Positions 1 through 9,225 of a stretch of 64,000 bases of DNA are shown here, one piece after another. The translations under genes were made by a program, and so were the position numbers. The DNA is from JBGSUZ01 sp043770095. Lineage in GTDB: Bacteria; Bacillota; Clostridia; Peptostreptococcales; Acidaminobacteraceae. Location: assembly GCA_043770095.1 (NCBI GenBank), contig JAYVIR010000002.1, forward strand, positions 78,706 to 142,705, given 5' to 3'. Numbering within the stretch: position 1 is the first letter of the stretch; each line of letters starts with the position of its first letter. The notes under the pieces are model-generated. The model worked only from the letters and a program-made list of their open reading frames with translations, did not search any database and was not told the DNA's origin.

Positions 1-283
1 GATTAGCCGTTATTTTATCGCCGGCTTTTACATATACTTCATCCACCAAACCGCCGCCTAAGAATGAAATGCTTCTCGAATCGTTGGCTTCGACAGTTCC
101 GCTAATATAGACATTAGAATCAACATTGCCCTTCCCTACTTTTGCACCACCATCGGTTGCCGTCTTTGTGATCGCAGCCGCACTTGCAGGACCGTTCTTC
201 TGAGATTGAACAATAGCAAATGCACCAGTTCCAACTACCACAATCACCAAACCTATAATGATAAACAACTTTTTCTTTTTCAT
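1..283 (-). CDS. Export-pump periplasmic adaptor (HlyD/MacA-like), N-terminal part
   Basis: The gene runs off the left edge, so only about 94 residues are visible. The start is an ATG at 283 with AGGAGG nine bases upstream. The protein opens with four lysines and a strong hydrophobic segment (residues 6-24), a membrane anchor or signal. It continues with the start of a barrel-sandwich/biotinyl-like hybrid domain, visible as ISGTVEAND and GGGLVDEVYVKAGDKI, typical of adaptor subunits of tripartite or ABC efflux pumps. Family members link an inner-membrane transporter to export. The gene is divergent from a response regulator/kinase pair, a common arrangement when the kinase controls the pump. 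The substrate cannot be inferred. Confidence 0.75.
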   Translation of the reverse strand, partial: MKKKKLFIIIGLVIVVVGTGAFAIVQSQKNGPASAAAITKTATDGGAKVGKGNVDSNVYISGTVEANDSRSISFLGGGLVDEVYVKAGDKITAN

Positions 284-565
284 AAATTCTATCCTCCTGA
301 TTCGTTTCGCTTATCTTTCACTAGTTTAAATAATAAAGCTTTTGAATTAATAAAAACTATACAAATTCTTAAATCCTTATTAAGAATACACCTATGTCAT
401 TAAGAAAGTATTAAAGACCAATTGAATGTTTGAAATTACCTCTAAATACCGATATATTAAAAGGAGTATAAAATACATGCTAGGCACGGATGCCAAATGA
501 ATGGTAACCGGCCAAAACAATAGAGTAAGTTGTAAAATTCAACTTAATAGCGATGGAGGGAACTT
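284..565. promoter_or_regulatory. Divergent control region with short leader ORF and hairpins
   Basis: This 282-base gap must carry promoters for both the adaptor gene and the two-component genes. It holds an imperfect palindrome near 370-393 (TTCTTAA, then TTATTAAGAA). At 478 there is a seven-codon ORF (MLGTDAK, stop) with an AAGGAG ten bases upstream, and inside it a small GGCA/TGCC hairpin. A second hairpin (AAGTTG/CAACTT, about 530-548) lies just before the response-regulator ribosome site. These could be leader or autoregulatory elements. No riboswitch class is recognisable and no promoter is clear. Confidence 0.3.
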
Positions 566-1264
566 ATGTCTAACGAGAAAATTCTTATAGTGGAAGATGA
601 AAAGGAAATTGCGCAATTAATTAGAGACTATTTAAAAGCATCTAATTATGATGTGATTATGGCTCATGATGGCGAAGAAGGGCTCGATCTTTTCAACAAG
701 GAACATCCCGATTTGGTCATTTTGGACATCATGCTTCCAAAACTTGACGGTTTTGAAGTCTGCAGAACCATTCGCGCCAAGTCGCCAGTGCCTATTTTAA
801 TGCTCAGCGCAAAGAAAGAAGACACGGATAAGATTTTAGGCCTCGGCCTCGGTGCAGATGACTATGTTACAAAGCCTTTTAGTCCAAGAGAACTGCTTGC
901 AAGAGTTCAATCTCAGCTCAGACGATACAAAGAACTCTCCTCAACTCAAAGTGCCTCTACTTGCCTTTCAATAGGAGAATTAGAAATTGATCCAGGTGCC
1001 TATACGGTTAAGGTTCGAGGTAATTACGTGCCTTTCTCCGTCAAAGAATTCGAAATTCTTCACTACTTAGCCAACAATATGAACCAAGCACTTTCAAGAG
1101 AAAAGATTTTTGATCACATTTGGGGCTTCAACGAATATGGCGATATCAATACCGTTACGGTGCACGTTCGAAAAATTCGCGAAAAAATTGAAGAAGAGCC
1201 TTCTAGTCCAAAATATATAGAAACTGTTTGGGGCATCGGTTACAAGTTTAAAGGGGGCAAATAA
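566..1264 (+). CDS. OmpR/PhoB-family response regulator
   Basis: The 232-residue protein has a receiver domain at residues 4-118 and a winged-helix DNA-binding domain at about 133-230. The acidic pocket is E10/D11/E12 (VEDEKE), the phospho-acceptor is D54 (VILDIM), and the conserved lysine is K103 (VTKPF). The C-terminal part has the typical ending with HVRKIREKIE and TVWGIGYKF. The start at 566 is preceded by GGAGGG five bases away. The kinase gene follows after three bases, so the two form an operon. By position it probably controls the divergent efflux genes; that is inference. Confidence 0.93.
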   Translation: MSNEKILIVEDEKEIAQLIRDYLKASNYDVIMAHDGEEGLDLFNKEHPDLVILDIMLPKLDGFEVCRTIRAKSPVPILMLSAKKEDTDKILGLGLGADDYVTKPFSPRELLARVQSQLRRYKELSSTQSASTCLSIGELEIDPGAYTVKVRGNYVPFSVKEFEILHYLANNMNQALSREKIFDHIWGFNEYGDINTVTVHVRKIREKIEEEPSSPKYIETVWGIGYKFKGGK

Positions 1265-1267
1265 GCC

Positions 1268-2716
1268 TTGAAAATAAGATCGAGAATTATCCTCTCTTTC
1301 CTCTCACTGCTGCTCGTTCCTATGCTCGTGGTGGTCATTTTCATAGGCATCGTCTTTTCAAATGTTTTCAAAATTCCATTTTTGGACAAGTTGCTGACAA
1401 TGGATAATTCCATGACCAGCATAAGCGAAAAAATATCCAGCAATTTTGACCGCATCGATGATTACGAAGCCATTGACCGTTTACTTCGAAAAGACTACGA
1501 CGGCTTGTTTCGACGCATTCTATTTGTCAATTCGTCGGGTCGAATTCAATACGATAGCGACAAGTCCCTAATCGGCATTCGTTACAACCAAGTCACCTCG
1601 CTTGGCGCAAACAAAGATGGCAACCTTCTCACCAAGGATAGTTTTGATGTTCGAGAATCGGAACTCGTAGTAAACGGCAAGACCATCGGTAAAATGGTCT
1701 TTATTCCTGAGATTGACCTTAAGGAAGCACTTAACTTCCTTATATTCCTACCATTTTTAATGATTGTGGTTTTCCTTCTGACCATTATTGGGATGATTAT
1801 CTTATTGTCCAAGATTCTTTCCGACGGTATTTTGAAGCCCTTAAAAGAGCTTAATTACGCCGCTGAAATGATTTCTAGTGGCGATCTCGAATATGAAATG
1901 AAGTATAAAAATGACGATGAGATTGGTCGTTTTTGCTCCGAGTTTGATATCATGCGCCTTCGCGTAAAAGATTCGCTTGAAAAGCAAGTCCGCTTTGAGC
2001 AAAGTCGCAAGCAGCTCATTGCAAGCATCACCCACGACCTTAAGACGCCGCTGACTTCTATCAAAGGCTATGTAGAGGTCTTAGAAGATGGCGTCATCCA
2101 AGATCCAGAGGTCATTAAGAATTATCTTAAAATTATTGGCAGCAAAGCCAATCAGCTCAATCACTTAATTGACGATCTCTTTACTTTTTCCAAAATGGAA
2201 CTCGGCGAATTCCAAATTTCGCCCGAACGAATGAGCTGCGTGAAGCTATTTAATGAAATTCTCTCTCAAAAGCACAACGAATTCATAGACAGCCAAATCG
2301 CTTTTATCTATGAGTGTCCCAAAGAAGATTGTGTGCTTGATGTCGACGAATTTAGAATTCACCAAGTCATTGAGAACCTTATTAGCAATGCGCGCAAATT
2401 TACCAAAACGACCATCAAATGCTACGCTCGAACGCACCGCGACTTTTTCGAGTTTTATGTCGAAGACGATGGCGTTGGTATTCCTCAAAACGAATTGCCG
2501 TTAATTTTTGATCATTTTTACAAGGTGGATAAGTCTAGAACCTATTCTAGCAAAGGTTCTGGATTAGGGCTTGCCATTTGCAAGCAGATTATTGAAGCTC
2601 ATGGCGGCACCATCAGCGTGAAAAGCGAAGTGGACAAAGGTTCTATCTTCAAAATAAAACTGCCCCTTCCAGTAGAAGGCGCAGCCAGTGTTTCACGTAT
2701 TATTCAAGAGTATTGA
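1268..2716 (+). CDS. Membrane sensor histidine kinase
   Basis: The 482-residue kinase is partner to the upstream regulator. Two membrane segments (about 7-30 and 157-181) enclose an extracellular sensor region of about 125 residues. A HAMP linker (about 183-235) leads to the dimerisation helix with H256 in the H-box (SITHDLKTP). The ATP-binding domain shows the N-box (NLISNARKF), G1 (EDDGVGIP) and G2 (GSGLGLAIC) motifs. The start is a TTG at 1268 with AAGGGGG about ten bases upstream. The stop lies inside the 3' end of the convergent protease gene (17-base overlap). The sensed signal is unknown. Confidence 0.92.
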   Translation: MKIRSRIILSFLSLLLVPMLVVVIFIGIVFSNVFKIPFLDKLLTMDNSMTSISEKISSNFDRIDDYEAIDRLLRKDYDGLFRRILFVNSSGRIQYDSDKSLIGIRYNQVTSLGANKDGNLLTKDSFDVRESELVVNGKTIGKMVFIPEIDLKEALNFLIFLPFLMIVVFLLTIIGMIILLSKILSDGILKPLKELNYAAEMISSGDLEYEMKYKNDDEIGRFCSEFDIMRLRVKDSLEKQVRFEQSRKQLIASITHDLKTPLTSIKGYVEVLEDGVIQDPEVIKNYLKIIGSKANQLNHLIDDLFTFSKMELGEFQISPERMSCVKLFNEILSQKHNEFIDSQIAFIYECPKEDCVLDVDEFRIHQVIENLISNARKFTKTTIKCYARTHRDFFEFYVEDDGVGIPQNELPLIFDHFYKVDKSRTYSSKGSGLGLAICKQIIEAHGGTISVKSEVDKGSIFKIKLPLPVEGAASVSRIIQEY

Positions 2717-3551
2717 GACGCTCTGCTTTTAAGCGATAATGTTTCAATAAAATGACACTTACAAGAATCCCGATACTCATGGCAATCAGCCGTGGCAGTA
2801 TTGGGATTTTTTCGAATGTCCCATCCATCCAACCCGAACTGAAAACCACATAAGCGTTATTGATGACATGAAGCCAAATAGCCGATTTCAAATTCCCTGT
2901 CTGATGATAGACGTAAGTTGCCAGGAGTCCCAAGAAGAAAGCGTTGACACCTTGCGCCACGTTCATATGCATTAGAGCAAAGAGCAGTGCAGAGACAATC
3001 GTTGCGAAAATGACGCCATGTCCTTTTTGTCTTAGCCCACCAAAAATAATCCCTCTAAAAAAGATTTCTTCAAAAATAGGCGCTATAAGCAAAATATAAA
3101 GCACGCCCAGTACTGGCGCTCCCAAGATGAGCTGCATAGACTCCGTCAAATCAGGGTCTATCCCAAAATTCTTTACAATCATCAAACCCAACTGGCTATC
3201 GTAAGCCAATCGATAAAAGATGACAATCGCTGCCGTAAGCACTAGCAGCTGTTTCATTCGATCTGACTTTACCCAGTTTTTAAATGGCGATTGTGTCCGC
3301 GGCGAACCCAACTCTATCGTCAGCTTGGCAACCACTATCAAAATCACGATTTTCGTAACCCAAAGCCCGAAATTGATGATAATGCTGGCAATGAGCGGCG
3401 TCTCCTTAAATCCAAGATCGCCGATGCTATAAAATACGCTGCCCAAAAGTATTTCGAGCAATAAACTTAGCAAAAAGATGCCAACAACCCCTAAAACGCC
3501 TAGAGGAATCACTCTGATTTTATCATATTCGAAAGTCAGTAATCTTTTCAA
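2700..3551 (-). CDS. CPBP-family intramembrane metalloprotease
   Basis: This polytopic protein of about 283 residues carries the motifs of the CPBP (CAAX protease and bacteriocin-processing) family: the glutamate pair in APIFEEIFFRG, a histidine in ALMHMNVAQG and another in HVINN. Family members cleave or modify membrane substrates within the bilayer; the substrate here is unknown. Start choice is uncertain. A GGAG sits directly against an ATG at 3557, which is too close, but five bases before the TTG at 3551, which I prefer. The frame is open to 3686, but that start would overlap the upstream gene. The 3' end overlaps the kinase gene on the other strand by 17 bases. Confidence 0.8.
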   Translation of the reverse strand: MKRLLTFEYDKIRVIPLGVLGVVGIFLLSLLLEILLGSVFYSIGDLGFKETPLIASIIINFGLWVTKIVILIVVAKLTIELGSPRTQSPFKNWVKSDRMKQLLVLTAAIVIFYRLAYDSQLGLMIVKNFGIDPDLTESMQLILGAPVLGVLYILLIAPIFEEIFFRGIIFGGLRQKGHGVIFATIVSALLFALMHMNVAQGVNAFFLGLLATYVYHQTGNLKSAIWLHVINNAYVVFSSGWMDGTFEKIPILPRLIAMSIGILVSVILLKHYRLKAERLNTLE

Positions 3552-3621
3552 AGGCATCTCCAATGTAATGTATGTTGTTAAAGCAATTTTATGCCGCTTT
3601 GGTGCCAGCGACAAAAATTGC

Positions 3622-4179
3622 TTATCCAATCTTCTTAAGCAATTCCCTAATATGAGCCATATATTCTTCGTATGTTCTGCTTCCAACTAGATATTCTTTT
3701 AAATAAATGCCGTTTTTATCTACAAAAATGACGAATGGTATGAATTCGAAATCTTTCGTGCAGTCCTTCATAAAAGGATCATCTTTAAGCACCACGATTG
3801 GATAGGCCATTTTATAGTTGCCTTTCAAGTTTTGAATGTCTTTAGCCTGTCCCTCCACGCAAATACTCATCAATTTAAAGTCTAAGGTTTTCTCCTGCGC
3901 ATATACTTTGTCCAGCGCGTCTAACTCTTCAATGCAGGGCAGACAATTCGGGCTCCAAAAAACAGTCATCGTCAACTTTTGATCTTTAAAGAGCGATTCA
4001 CTAAGAACGGTCCCTTTCATATCTTTTATTTCAAATGGCTTGACCTTTTGCCCGACAAAATCATACTTGCGCGACGTATCAATGCTCTCTATTTTTTTTT
4101 CAACTCTATTCTTATAAGCGTATCCTGTCAGTAGCAAGAGTGCCACAAAAAATAAGATCAATACAACGGTCTTTTTCAA
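3622..4179 (-). CDS. TlpA/ResA-like membrane-anchored thioredoxin
   Basis: The protein of about 185 residues has one N-terminal membrane anchor (about 4-22) followed by a thioredoxin fold. The redox motif is CLPC in WSPNCLPCIEEL (residues 79-82 from the chosen start). This fits the TlpA/ResA type of extracytoplasmic thiol-disulfide proteins. The start is a TTG at 4179, seven bases after AAGGGGGG. An in-frame ATG at 4212 would place this ribosome site inside the gene. The protease gene lies about 70 bases downstream on the same strand and may share its transcript. The partner protein is unknown. Confidence 0.82.
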   Translation of the reverse strand: MKKTVVLILFFVALLLLTGYAYKNRVEKKIESIDTSRKYDFVGQKVKPFEIKDMKGTVLSESLFKDQKLTMTVFWSPNCLPCIEELDALDKVYAQEKTLDFKLMSICVEGQAKDIQNLKGNYKMAYPIVVLKDDPFMKDCTKDFEFIPFVIFVDKNGIYLKEYLVGSRTYEEYMAHIRELLKKIG

Positions 4180-4284
4180 TTTAACACCCCCCTTTACGAT
4201 ATGACAATTCATATTCAGAATACTCTAATTATACCTTATTGTTGTGTCTTCTCTGTGTCTATTTCACATTTTTTAAGGAAAATA

Positions 4285-5751
4285 TTATTTCAATTCCCTA
4301 GATTGCGTTTTTCCATAATCAACAATCAAACTGACAACCTGCATGGTACAGTAGGCCAATAAGAATAATATTGGAGCGCTGTATCTTGGCTGTCCTTCAT
4401 ACACTAAAATAACCGCGTAAAGAAAACCAAGGTTTAAAAGAGGGATGCTGATTTTCTTATCCAAAATTTTCTTTTTTGAGAATAACGCGCGAAAGAAAAT
4501 CGGTAAATTCGCTAATACGAACACACTCCCAAACGCCGTTAAAACACCATAACAGATGTCGTTGATTGCTTGGAAGAATCGCAAGTTGCGCTGCCAAAGA
4601 ATTCGTTCTGCCATGGTCTCCTCTTCCGTCTTTATTTCCTTTTTTACCGCAATGGATTCTTTCAAAACCTCTGCGTCGCCTGCACCGTTCATAGTCCAAG
4701 CGTCAATGTCCCCTGCACCATTGAACAAAGTCGAATGCAGTCGGATGACGCTTAATTTTAAGAACTGTATAGGATGCTGCGAAATCCACTTTTTGGCTGC
4801 TGGTTTCAAATCCAGTTCTAAGTCACTGGCCAACTTGAGGCTCTTCTTTCCACCTTCCAGATGTTGATTGATCTGATCTGCAAGCTTAGGTGTCTTTTCA
4901 ATTGCTTCAAGCGGCATGTAACCCCCGTTAATATTATTGGCATTGTTATTAAGATAAAGTACCAATCCTGAATTATAGGAAACTGGAATAAACCGATGAA
5001 ACAATTGATAGTTTCTAAACGTCCACGGCGCCATTAAAGCCCACATACATACGAAAACAACTGCAAAGCTTGAAACTGCGACTTTCCAGTTTTTAGACGA
5101 GAACCATTCATAAAGTCCAATTGCCAGTGGATACGCCATAAAGAACGGTTTTGTCAACGTCATGAGTCCAATTGCGAGTCCTAAAAGCGGCCATTTGTAT
5201 CGATTTTTCATTGCCGAAACTTGAATAGCGAGCGTTCCTGATAAAAGAGCGCCGGAAAATACCTCCGTGCCAATGGTGTTGCAATAGGCAATGTGATGCG
5301 GCAAAAAAGCTACCCACAGTAGCGTTCCCCAACGTACCAAAGGACTGTCAGTCATTTTTTTGACAAAGGACCACGTTGCGAAAATTGTAACCATCGAACA
5401 GAGGACGTTAAATATTTTTGCCGTCAATTCTGTACTAGAGTGCATCAACTTGAAGAAATACCCCAAAATATAAGAATAACTCATGCCCTGAAATGCGATT
5501 GGCTGATCCATGAAGGTGTATCCCTTTCCCAAATAAACGTTCACCGCGATATCATAATAGGTACTAAAATCAAAGAGTTGTTCCGTGGGAACATTTAAAA
5601 TCCAAAGCACTCTGAGCGCGAAGGCCGAGATGATAACGCTTACAAAAGCAACCATATACAGCCATAGTCGCCATTCTTTTTCCCCAGCATGTTTATATTT
5701 CTTGATTTTAGCTCCATTTGTTTTTCCATCCAAATTGTGTTTTTTTGACAT
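4285..5751 (-). CDS. GT39-like membrane glycosyltransferase (GT-C fold)
   Basis: The 488-residue polytopic protein has a hydrophilic lysine-rich N-terminus, a first membrane helix at about 30-50, and the first outer loop with an acidic residue (FDFSTYYDIAVNVYLGKGY). That layout is typical of ArnT/PMT-type GT-C enzymes, which move a sugar from a polyprenyl-phosphate donor to an acceptor on the outer face. AAGGAG precedes the ATG by seven bases. GtrA and a GtrB-like enzyme, which would make and flip such a donor, lie 2-5 kb away on the same strand, beyond an SLH gene. Donor and acceptor are not predictable; the glycosylation partnership is inference. Confidence 0.78.
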   Translation of the reverse strand: MSKKHNLDGKTNGAKIKKYKHAGEKEWRLWLYMVAFVSVIISAFALRVLWILNVPTEQLFDFSTYYDIAVNVYLGKGYTFMDQPIAFQGMSYSYILGYFFKLMHSSTELTAKIFNVLCSMVTIFATWSFVKKMTDSPLVRWGTLLWVAFLPHHIAYCNTIGTEVFSGALLSGTLAIQVSAMKNRYKWPLLGLAIGLMTLTKPFFMAYPLAIGLYEWFSSKNWKVAVSSFAVVFVCMWALMAPWTFRNYQLFHRFIPVSYNSGLVLYLNNNANNINGGYMPLEAIEKTPKLADQINQHLEGGKKSLKLASDLELDLKPAAKKWISQHPIQFLKLSVIRLHSTLFNGAGDIDAWTMNGAGDAEVLKESIAVKKEIKTEEETMAERILWQRNLRFFQAINDICYGVLTAFGSVFVLANLPIFFRALFSKKKILDKKISIPLLNLGFLYAVILVYEGQPRYSAPILFLLAYCTMQVVSLIVDYGKTQSRELK

Positions 5752-5796
5752 GTTGTGCTCCTTCGTATAAATACGCCTATTGGTCTAAAATTTTGA

Positions 5797-5853
5797 TAAA
5801 AAAAGAGTGTGAGACATTCTGTTACAGGATGGCTCAGCACTCTCTGTCTTTTT
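5797..5853 (-). terminator. Rho-independent terminator after the first SLH gene
   Basis: Read on the minus strand, the arms are AGAGTGCTGAG (5833-5843) and CTCACACTCT (5804-5813), pairing with one bulged base and followed by seven U. It separates the SLH gene from the GT39-like gene. Confidence 0.8.
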
Positions 5854-5894
5854 AATTGAATTAATGGGGCTATTTAGAATACTTTACGCCAAAC

Positions 5895-7778
5895 TTAATT
5901 AGCTTTGGTCATTAATTCCGCTTCAAAGATAAGATCCGATAACGTCGTACCCGTTACGTCAATTTTATCTCCCGCTTTAAAGTTTTCCAATATTGCAGCA
6001 CCTTCCTTCATATTGATAACCCATATTTTTCCTGCCATATCTGTCGCTTTAAGAAGATTGCCATTAACCAATTCCATCAAAGTCATGCTCAACTTTGTTT
6101 TCTCGCTAAGCTTCAAGACACTCACGTTATAAATGCCTAACGCGTCTATGTCTAAATTTACATCTTGTCCCATGCGCAGTTGGTATAAGCCATCTGAGTT
6201 TGTTTTAATATCGCCTATCGTCATGGCTACTTTCGTTTGTACATTGTATGTTTTACGTTCATTTTGTTTGTTTAAAATAGTAATTTTTGAAGCCGTATCG
6301 CTGATTAAAATTTCTCTGACACTACCCGAATCTTCTGATACAAGCCCAGTTGACTCAATTTTTTTAAGTGTTCCATAAGCAAATGTCGCTTTTACGATAT
6401 CGCCTTTTCTAAGATCTTTTCCGGCAATTTTCACGATTTCCGGATCTGCTTTAAACAGATACTCCATCACTCTGCCGTCAGGTAATTTGTAAATCACTGC
6501 ACTGCCAATCTTAAAATCTGTGATTTTTGACAAAATCAACATCACTTCGCTTTTTGCGGAAAACGCTTCAATTTTTCTAGCAAAATAGCCATCGAAGCTT
6601 ATGGTTAATTTATCACCCTTTGTGAGGTCTTCAACTTGTTTCACAAAACGATCTAATTCGACATAGAGTCCTGTTTCAATTTTATAATAGTCCAATTTTC
6701 CATCTGGTTTTGTAATCGTAACGACTCTAAAACTCTTCTTAGTCGTACTGTCTATTATCACTTTAGACAATTCCAAAAAATTGCCCTCAGCTTTTAAATA
6801 ATTTTTTTCCACGATGGCTTTCGTCACTTTTCCGTTATTTAAGTTGAGAATGAGATTGTCACCAACCACTAGATTGAGGAAACCCATAGACATATTATTT
6901 TTGATAATCTCAGTGCCGCTCAATTCAAAAATATTAACTTTAGAGAGACTGTCTTTCACTTCGACTGAAATTTTTTCTGTAAAAATAGCGGTAACGGTAC
7001 CACTGACCGTTGTTGTTTCAAGATTTTTAACGGGTGTCACCGGAGATGGCGTCGGTGTCGTTGCTGTCGTTGGCGCTGTCACTACACCGCCAAAGGCTTT
7101 ATGCACGCCCGAGGCCATGCTTGCCAATCCATCTCTTCCCATACTCGCTTTAGGATTAAATTTACCCTTTGAATCACCTTTTTTATCGATCAGTTTATAA
7201 TCAACCAACAGATTAATATATGGCGCATAAACGCTGTTTATTTCAGAAGCGTCTGTATAACTGAAGGCAATAATTTTCCCTGTAACTGCTTGATTTTTGA
7301 CGATGTTTAAAGTTTTTCCTAAAACTGTTGAAATTTCTTCTTTTGTAGCTTCCGCTAATTTTTCGCTTACGACATAACTTTCTAATTCATCCTTTTCGAT
7401 CAACTTTCGATCAAGTGCGAAACTAAGCGCCGTATAGATTTCTGAATTATAAGGTGCAATAATGGTAGGTATTTTTGCCGATGCTAGTGCATCTTTGTTT
7501 TTCTTGACTGAATCTACAGCAGAAAAAGTGCCTAATTTTCCACTTTCCTTTAATAGTCTATAGGCAACAACCGCCACTTCCACTTTGCTGACTTTTTGAA
7601 GCGGTTTAAAGCTCGCATCGCCATAACCCGGCATGATATTTTTCTCAGTAACTGTCTTTATAGCTGGTAGAGCCCAATGAGTGGTACTCACGTCGGAAAA
7701 AAGTGGCGCCGCAAAACTGCTAATGGTTAATGATAACGAAAGTGTCGCTACCAGTAAAAACTGTATCCCTTTTTTCAT
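5895..7778 (-). CDS. SLH-domain surface protein
   Basis: This secreted protein of about 627 residues has a signal peptide ending near SSFAAP. An SLH domain follows (FSDVSTTHWALPAIK to VAVVAYRLL), then two weaker SLH-like segments (about 110-150 and 185-235). SLH domains anchor proteins to pyruvylated secondary cell-wall polymer. A Thr/Pro linker (TATTPTPSPV, about residue 245) leads to a beta-rich region with repeating units of about 75-85 residues of unknown function. The ATG at 7778 has AAAGGAG eight bases upstream; an upstream in-frame ATG at 7808 lacks a site. A strong extended -10 lies at 7826-7834 and a terminator follows, so it is probably monocistronic. Confidence 0.85.
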   Translation of the reverse strand: MKKGIQFLLVATLSLSLTISSFAAPLFSDVSTTHWALPAIKTVTEKNIMPGYGDASFKPLQKVSKVEVAVVAYRLLKESGKLGTFSAVDSVKKNKDALASAKIPTIIAPYNSEIYTALSFALDRKLIEKDELESYVVSEKLAEATKEEISTVLGKTLNIVKNQAVTGKIIAFSYTDASEINSVYAPYINLLVDYKLIDKKGDSKGKFNPKASMGRDGLASMASGVHKAFGGVVTAPTTATTPTPSPVTPVKNLETTTVSGTVTAIFTEKISVEVKDSLSKVNIFELSGTEIIKNNMSMGFLNLVVGDNLILNLNNGKVTKAIVEKNYLKAEGNFLELSKVIIDSTTKKSFRVVTITKPDGKLDYYKIETGLYVELDRFVKQVEDLTKGDKLTISFDGYFARKIEAFSAKSEVMLILSKITDFKIGSAVIYKLPDGRVMEYLFKADPEIVKIAGKDLRKGDIVKATFAYGTLKKIESTGLVSEDSGSVREILISDTASKITILNKQNERKTYNVQTKVAMTIGDIKTNSDGLYQLRMGQDVNLDIDALGIYNVSVLKLSEKTKLSMTLMELVNGNLLKATDMAGKIWVINMKEGAAILENFKAGDKIDVTGTTLSDLIFEAELMTKAN

Positions 7779-7825
7779 AACCGTACTCCTTTCAAAAGTT
7801 GGTGTCAAAGCAGTATTTTTCCTTC

Positions 7826-7834
7826 ATTATATCA
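7826..7834 (-). promoter_or_regulatory. Extended -10 promoter element for SLH gene
   Basis: The minus strand reads TGATATAAT, a perfect TATAAT with an extended -10 TG, about 48 bases upstream of the SLH start. No good -35 is visible, which is common for extended -10 promoters. Confidence 0.45.
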
Positions 7835-7876
7835 TTGCAAAAGACGCCGTGAGATTACGTTTTTATGACACACAGA

Positions 7877-8287
7877 CTACTTTGCCTTCTTAAAAACCAG
7901 CCATTTGCTAAGGAAATAATTCAGCACAATGACCACCGCGGTCATCAGATACTTTGGCATTACCTCGTCTAGTCCAATGATATCAATTAAGATCCAGAGA
8001 CCTAGCATTTCTAAAAAGAACGTACCCAGTCTTGAGGCAATGAACTTCATAAATTCGACGAGCAGCCCCGTCAAAGCTTCTTGCTTACTTTTAAAGACGA
8101 TGATTTTGTTGGTGACATACGCAAAAATAATTGAAATCACAAAAGCGATCGTATTGGCATAAGCATAGTCTAACTGCGCCAATAGACCCACTTGATAGAT
8201 CAATAAATTAACCAGCGTCGTCAGCAGTCCGAAAACAATATAAAGAATGGCTTCTTTGCGTGGTTTTACAGCTTTATCCGCAGCCAT
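7877..8287 (-). CDS. GtrA-family membrane flippase-like protein
   Basis: The 136-residue protein has four predicted membrane helices and matches the GtrA pattern: YIVFGLLTTLVN near the N-terminus and the central TNKIIVFKS loop. GtrA proteins are thought to flip polyprenyl-phosphate-linked sugars across the membrane. Its ATG overlaps the stop of the upstream glycosyltransferase (TAATG), so the two are translationally coupled. Together with that enzyme and the nearby GT-C protein it fits a three-component glycosylation system (inference). Confidence 0.88.
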   Translation of the reverse strand: MAADKAVKPRKEAILYIVFGLLTTLVNLLIYQVGLLAQLDYAYANTIAFVISIIFAYVTNKIIVFKSKQEALTGLLVEFMKFIASRLGTFFLEMLGLWILIDIIGLDEVMPKYLMTAVVIVLNYFLSKWLVFKKAK

Positions 8288-9225
8288 TAGTCGTCTATGC
8301 CCTCTTTTCTTCCAACAATATAAAGCGGTCTGCGCTTAACTTCTTCATAAATGCGACCGACATACTCGCCAATCACACTGACTTGGATCATCAAAATGCC
8401 GAAACAGAAGAGAATGATTGCCATCATGGATGTCCAACCTTCCACTGCACTGCGTCCAATAATTTTTCCGATGGTCAGGTAAACCAACAGCGCAAAGGAA
8501 AGTACGGAAACCCATACCCCGATGAGGCTGAAAATTTTAAGCGGCTTGTAAGAGAAACTCAAAATGGCGTCGAATGCCAATTTGAATAGTTTTACATAAT
8601 TGTATTTTGTCTCACCCGCAAACCGTTCATCCCGATGAAACTCAACATAACCGACATTGAAGCCTACCCAATGTGTTAAGCCTCTAAAATAACGATTGTG
8701 TTCTTCAAGGTCATTGATTTCATCTACCACACGACGGCTCAGAAGTCTAAAATCACCTGTATCTAAGGGGACTTTTACATCGGATAGCGCATCCATTACC
8801 CGATAGAAGCCTTTTGAGGTAATTTTCTTAATAAAACTTTCCTTTTTGCGAGAAATTCGCTTGGCGTAGACCACGTCAAACCCTTCTTTGAACTTGGCAT
8901 ACATGTCTACAATAAGTTCCGGTGGGTCTTGCAGATCTGCGTCTATAATGACAACAGCCTCGCCTTTTGCATATCTAAACCCAGCAGTGTTTGCCATTTC
9001 GTGTCCAAAGTTTCTCGCAAAGCTGACCAGTTTAACCCGCTCGTCTGCCTTTCTGAGTTTCAACACTTTTTCTACTGTGGCGTCATGGCTGCCATCGTCT
9101 ATAAAAATGATTTCATGGTCTGGCGACACCTTCTCTAAGGCTTTACTCAGCCGGTCATAAAGGGCGAAAATATTATCTTCTTCATTGTACGAGGGTACAA
9201 CGACACTAATTTCTATCGGTTTCAT
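8287..9225 (-). CDS. GtrB/DPM1-like polyprenyl-phosphate glycosyltransferase (GT2)
   Basis: The 312-residue enzyme has a GT-A domain with VVPSYNEEDN, the D-D pairs FIDDGS and IIDADLQDPPE, and LDTGDFRLLSR. Two C-terminal membrane helices (about 235-290) and the ending GEYVGRIYEEVKRRPLY are typical of GtrB/DPM1-type enzymes. These load a nucleotide-sugar onto polyprenyl phosphate at the inner face. AGGAGG is seven bases from the ATG at 9225 and four from a GTG at 9228; I chose the ATG. It overlaps gtrA by one base. The sugar is not predictable. Confidence 0.9.
   Translation of the reverse strand: MKPIEISVVVPSYNEEDNIFALYDRLSKALEKVSPDHEIIFIDDGSHDATVEKVLKLRKADERVKLVSFARNFGHEMANTAGFRYAKGEAVVIIDADLQDPPELIVDMYAKFKEGFDVVYAKRISRKKESFIKKITSKGFYRVMDALSDVKVPLDTGDFRLLSRRVVDEINDLEEHNRYFRGLTHWVGFNVGYVEFHRDERFAGETKYNYVKLFKLAFDAILSFSYKPLKIFSLIGVWVSVLSFALLVYLTIGKIIGRSAVEGWTSMMAIILFCFGILMIQVSVIGEYVGRIYEEVKRRPLYIVGRKEGIDD

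Noticed and set aside
470..520. Possible cyclic-di-GMP-type riboswitch (GGCACGGATGCC, then GGTAACCGGCC)
   Set aside because: The paired regions and conserved core of the known class are not present; only short complementary segments can be seen.
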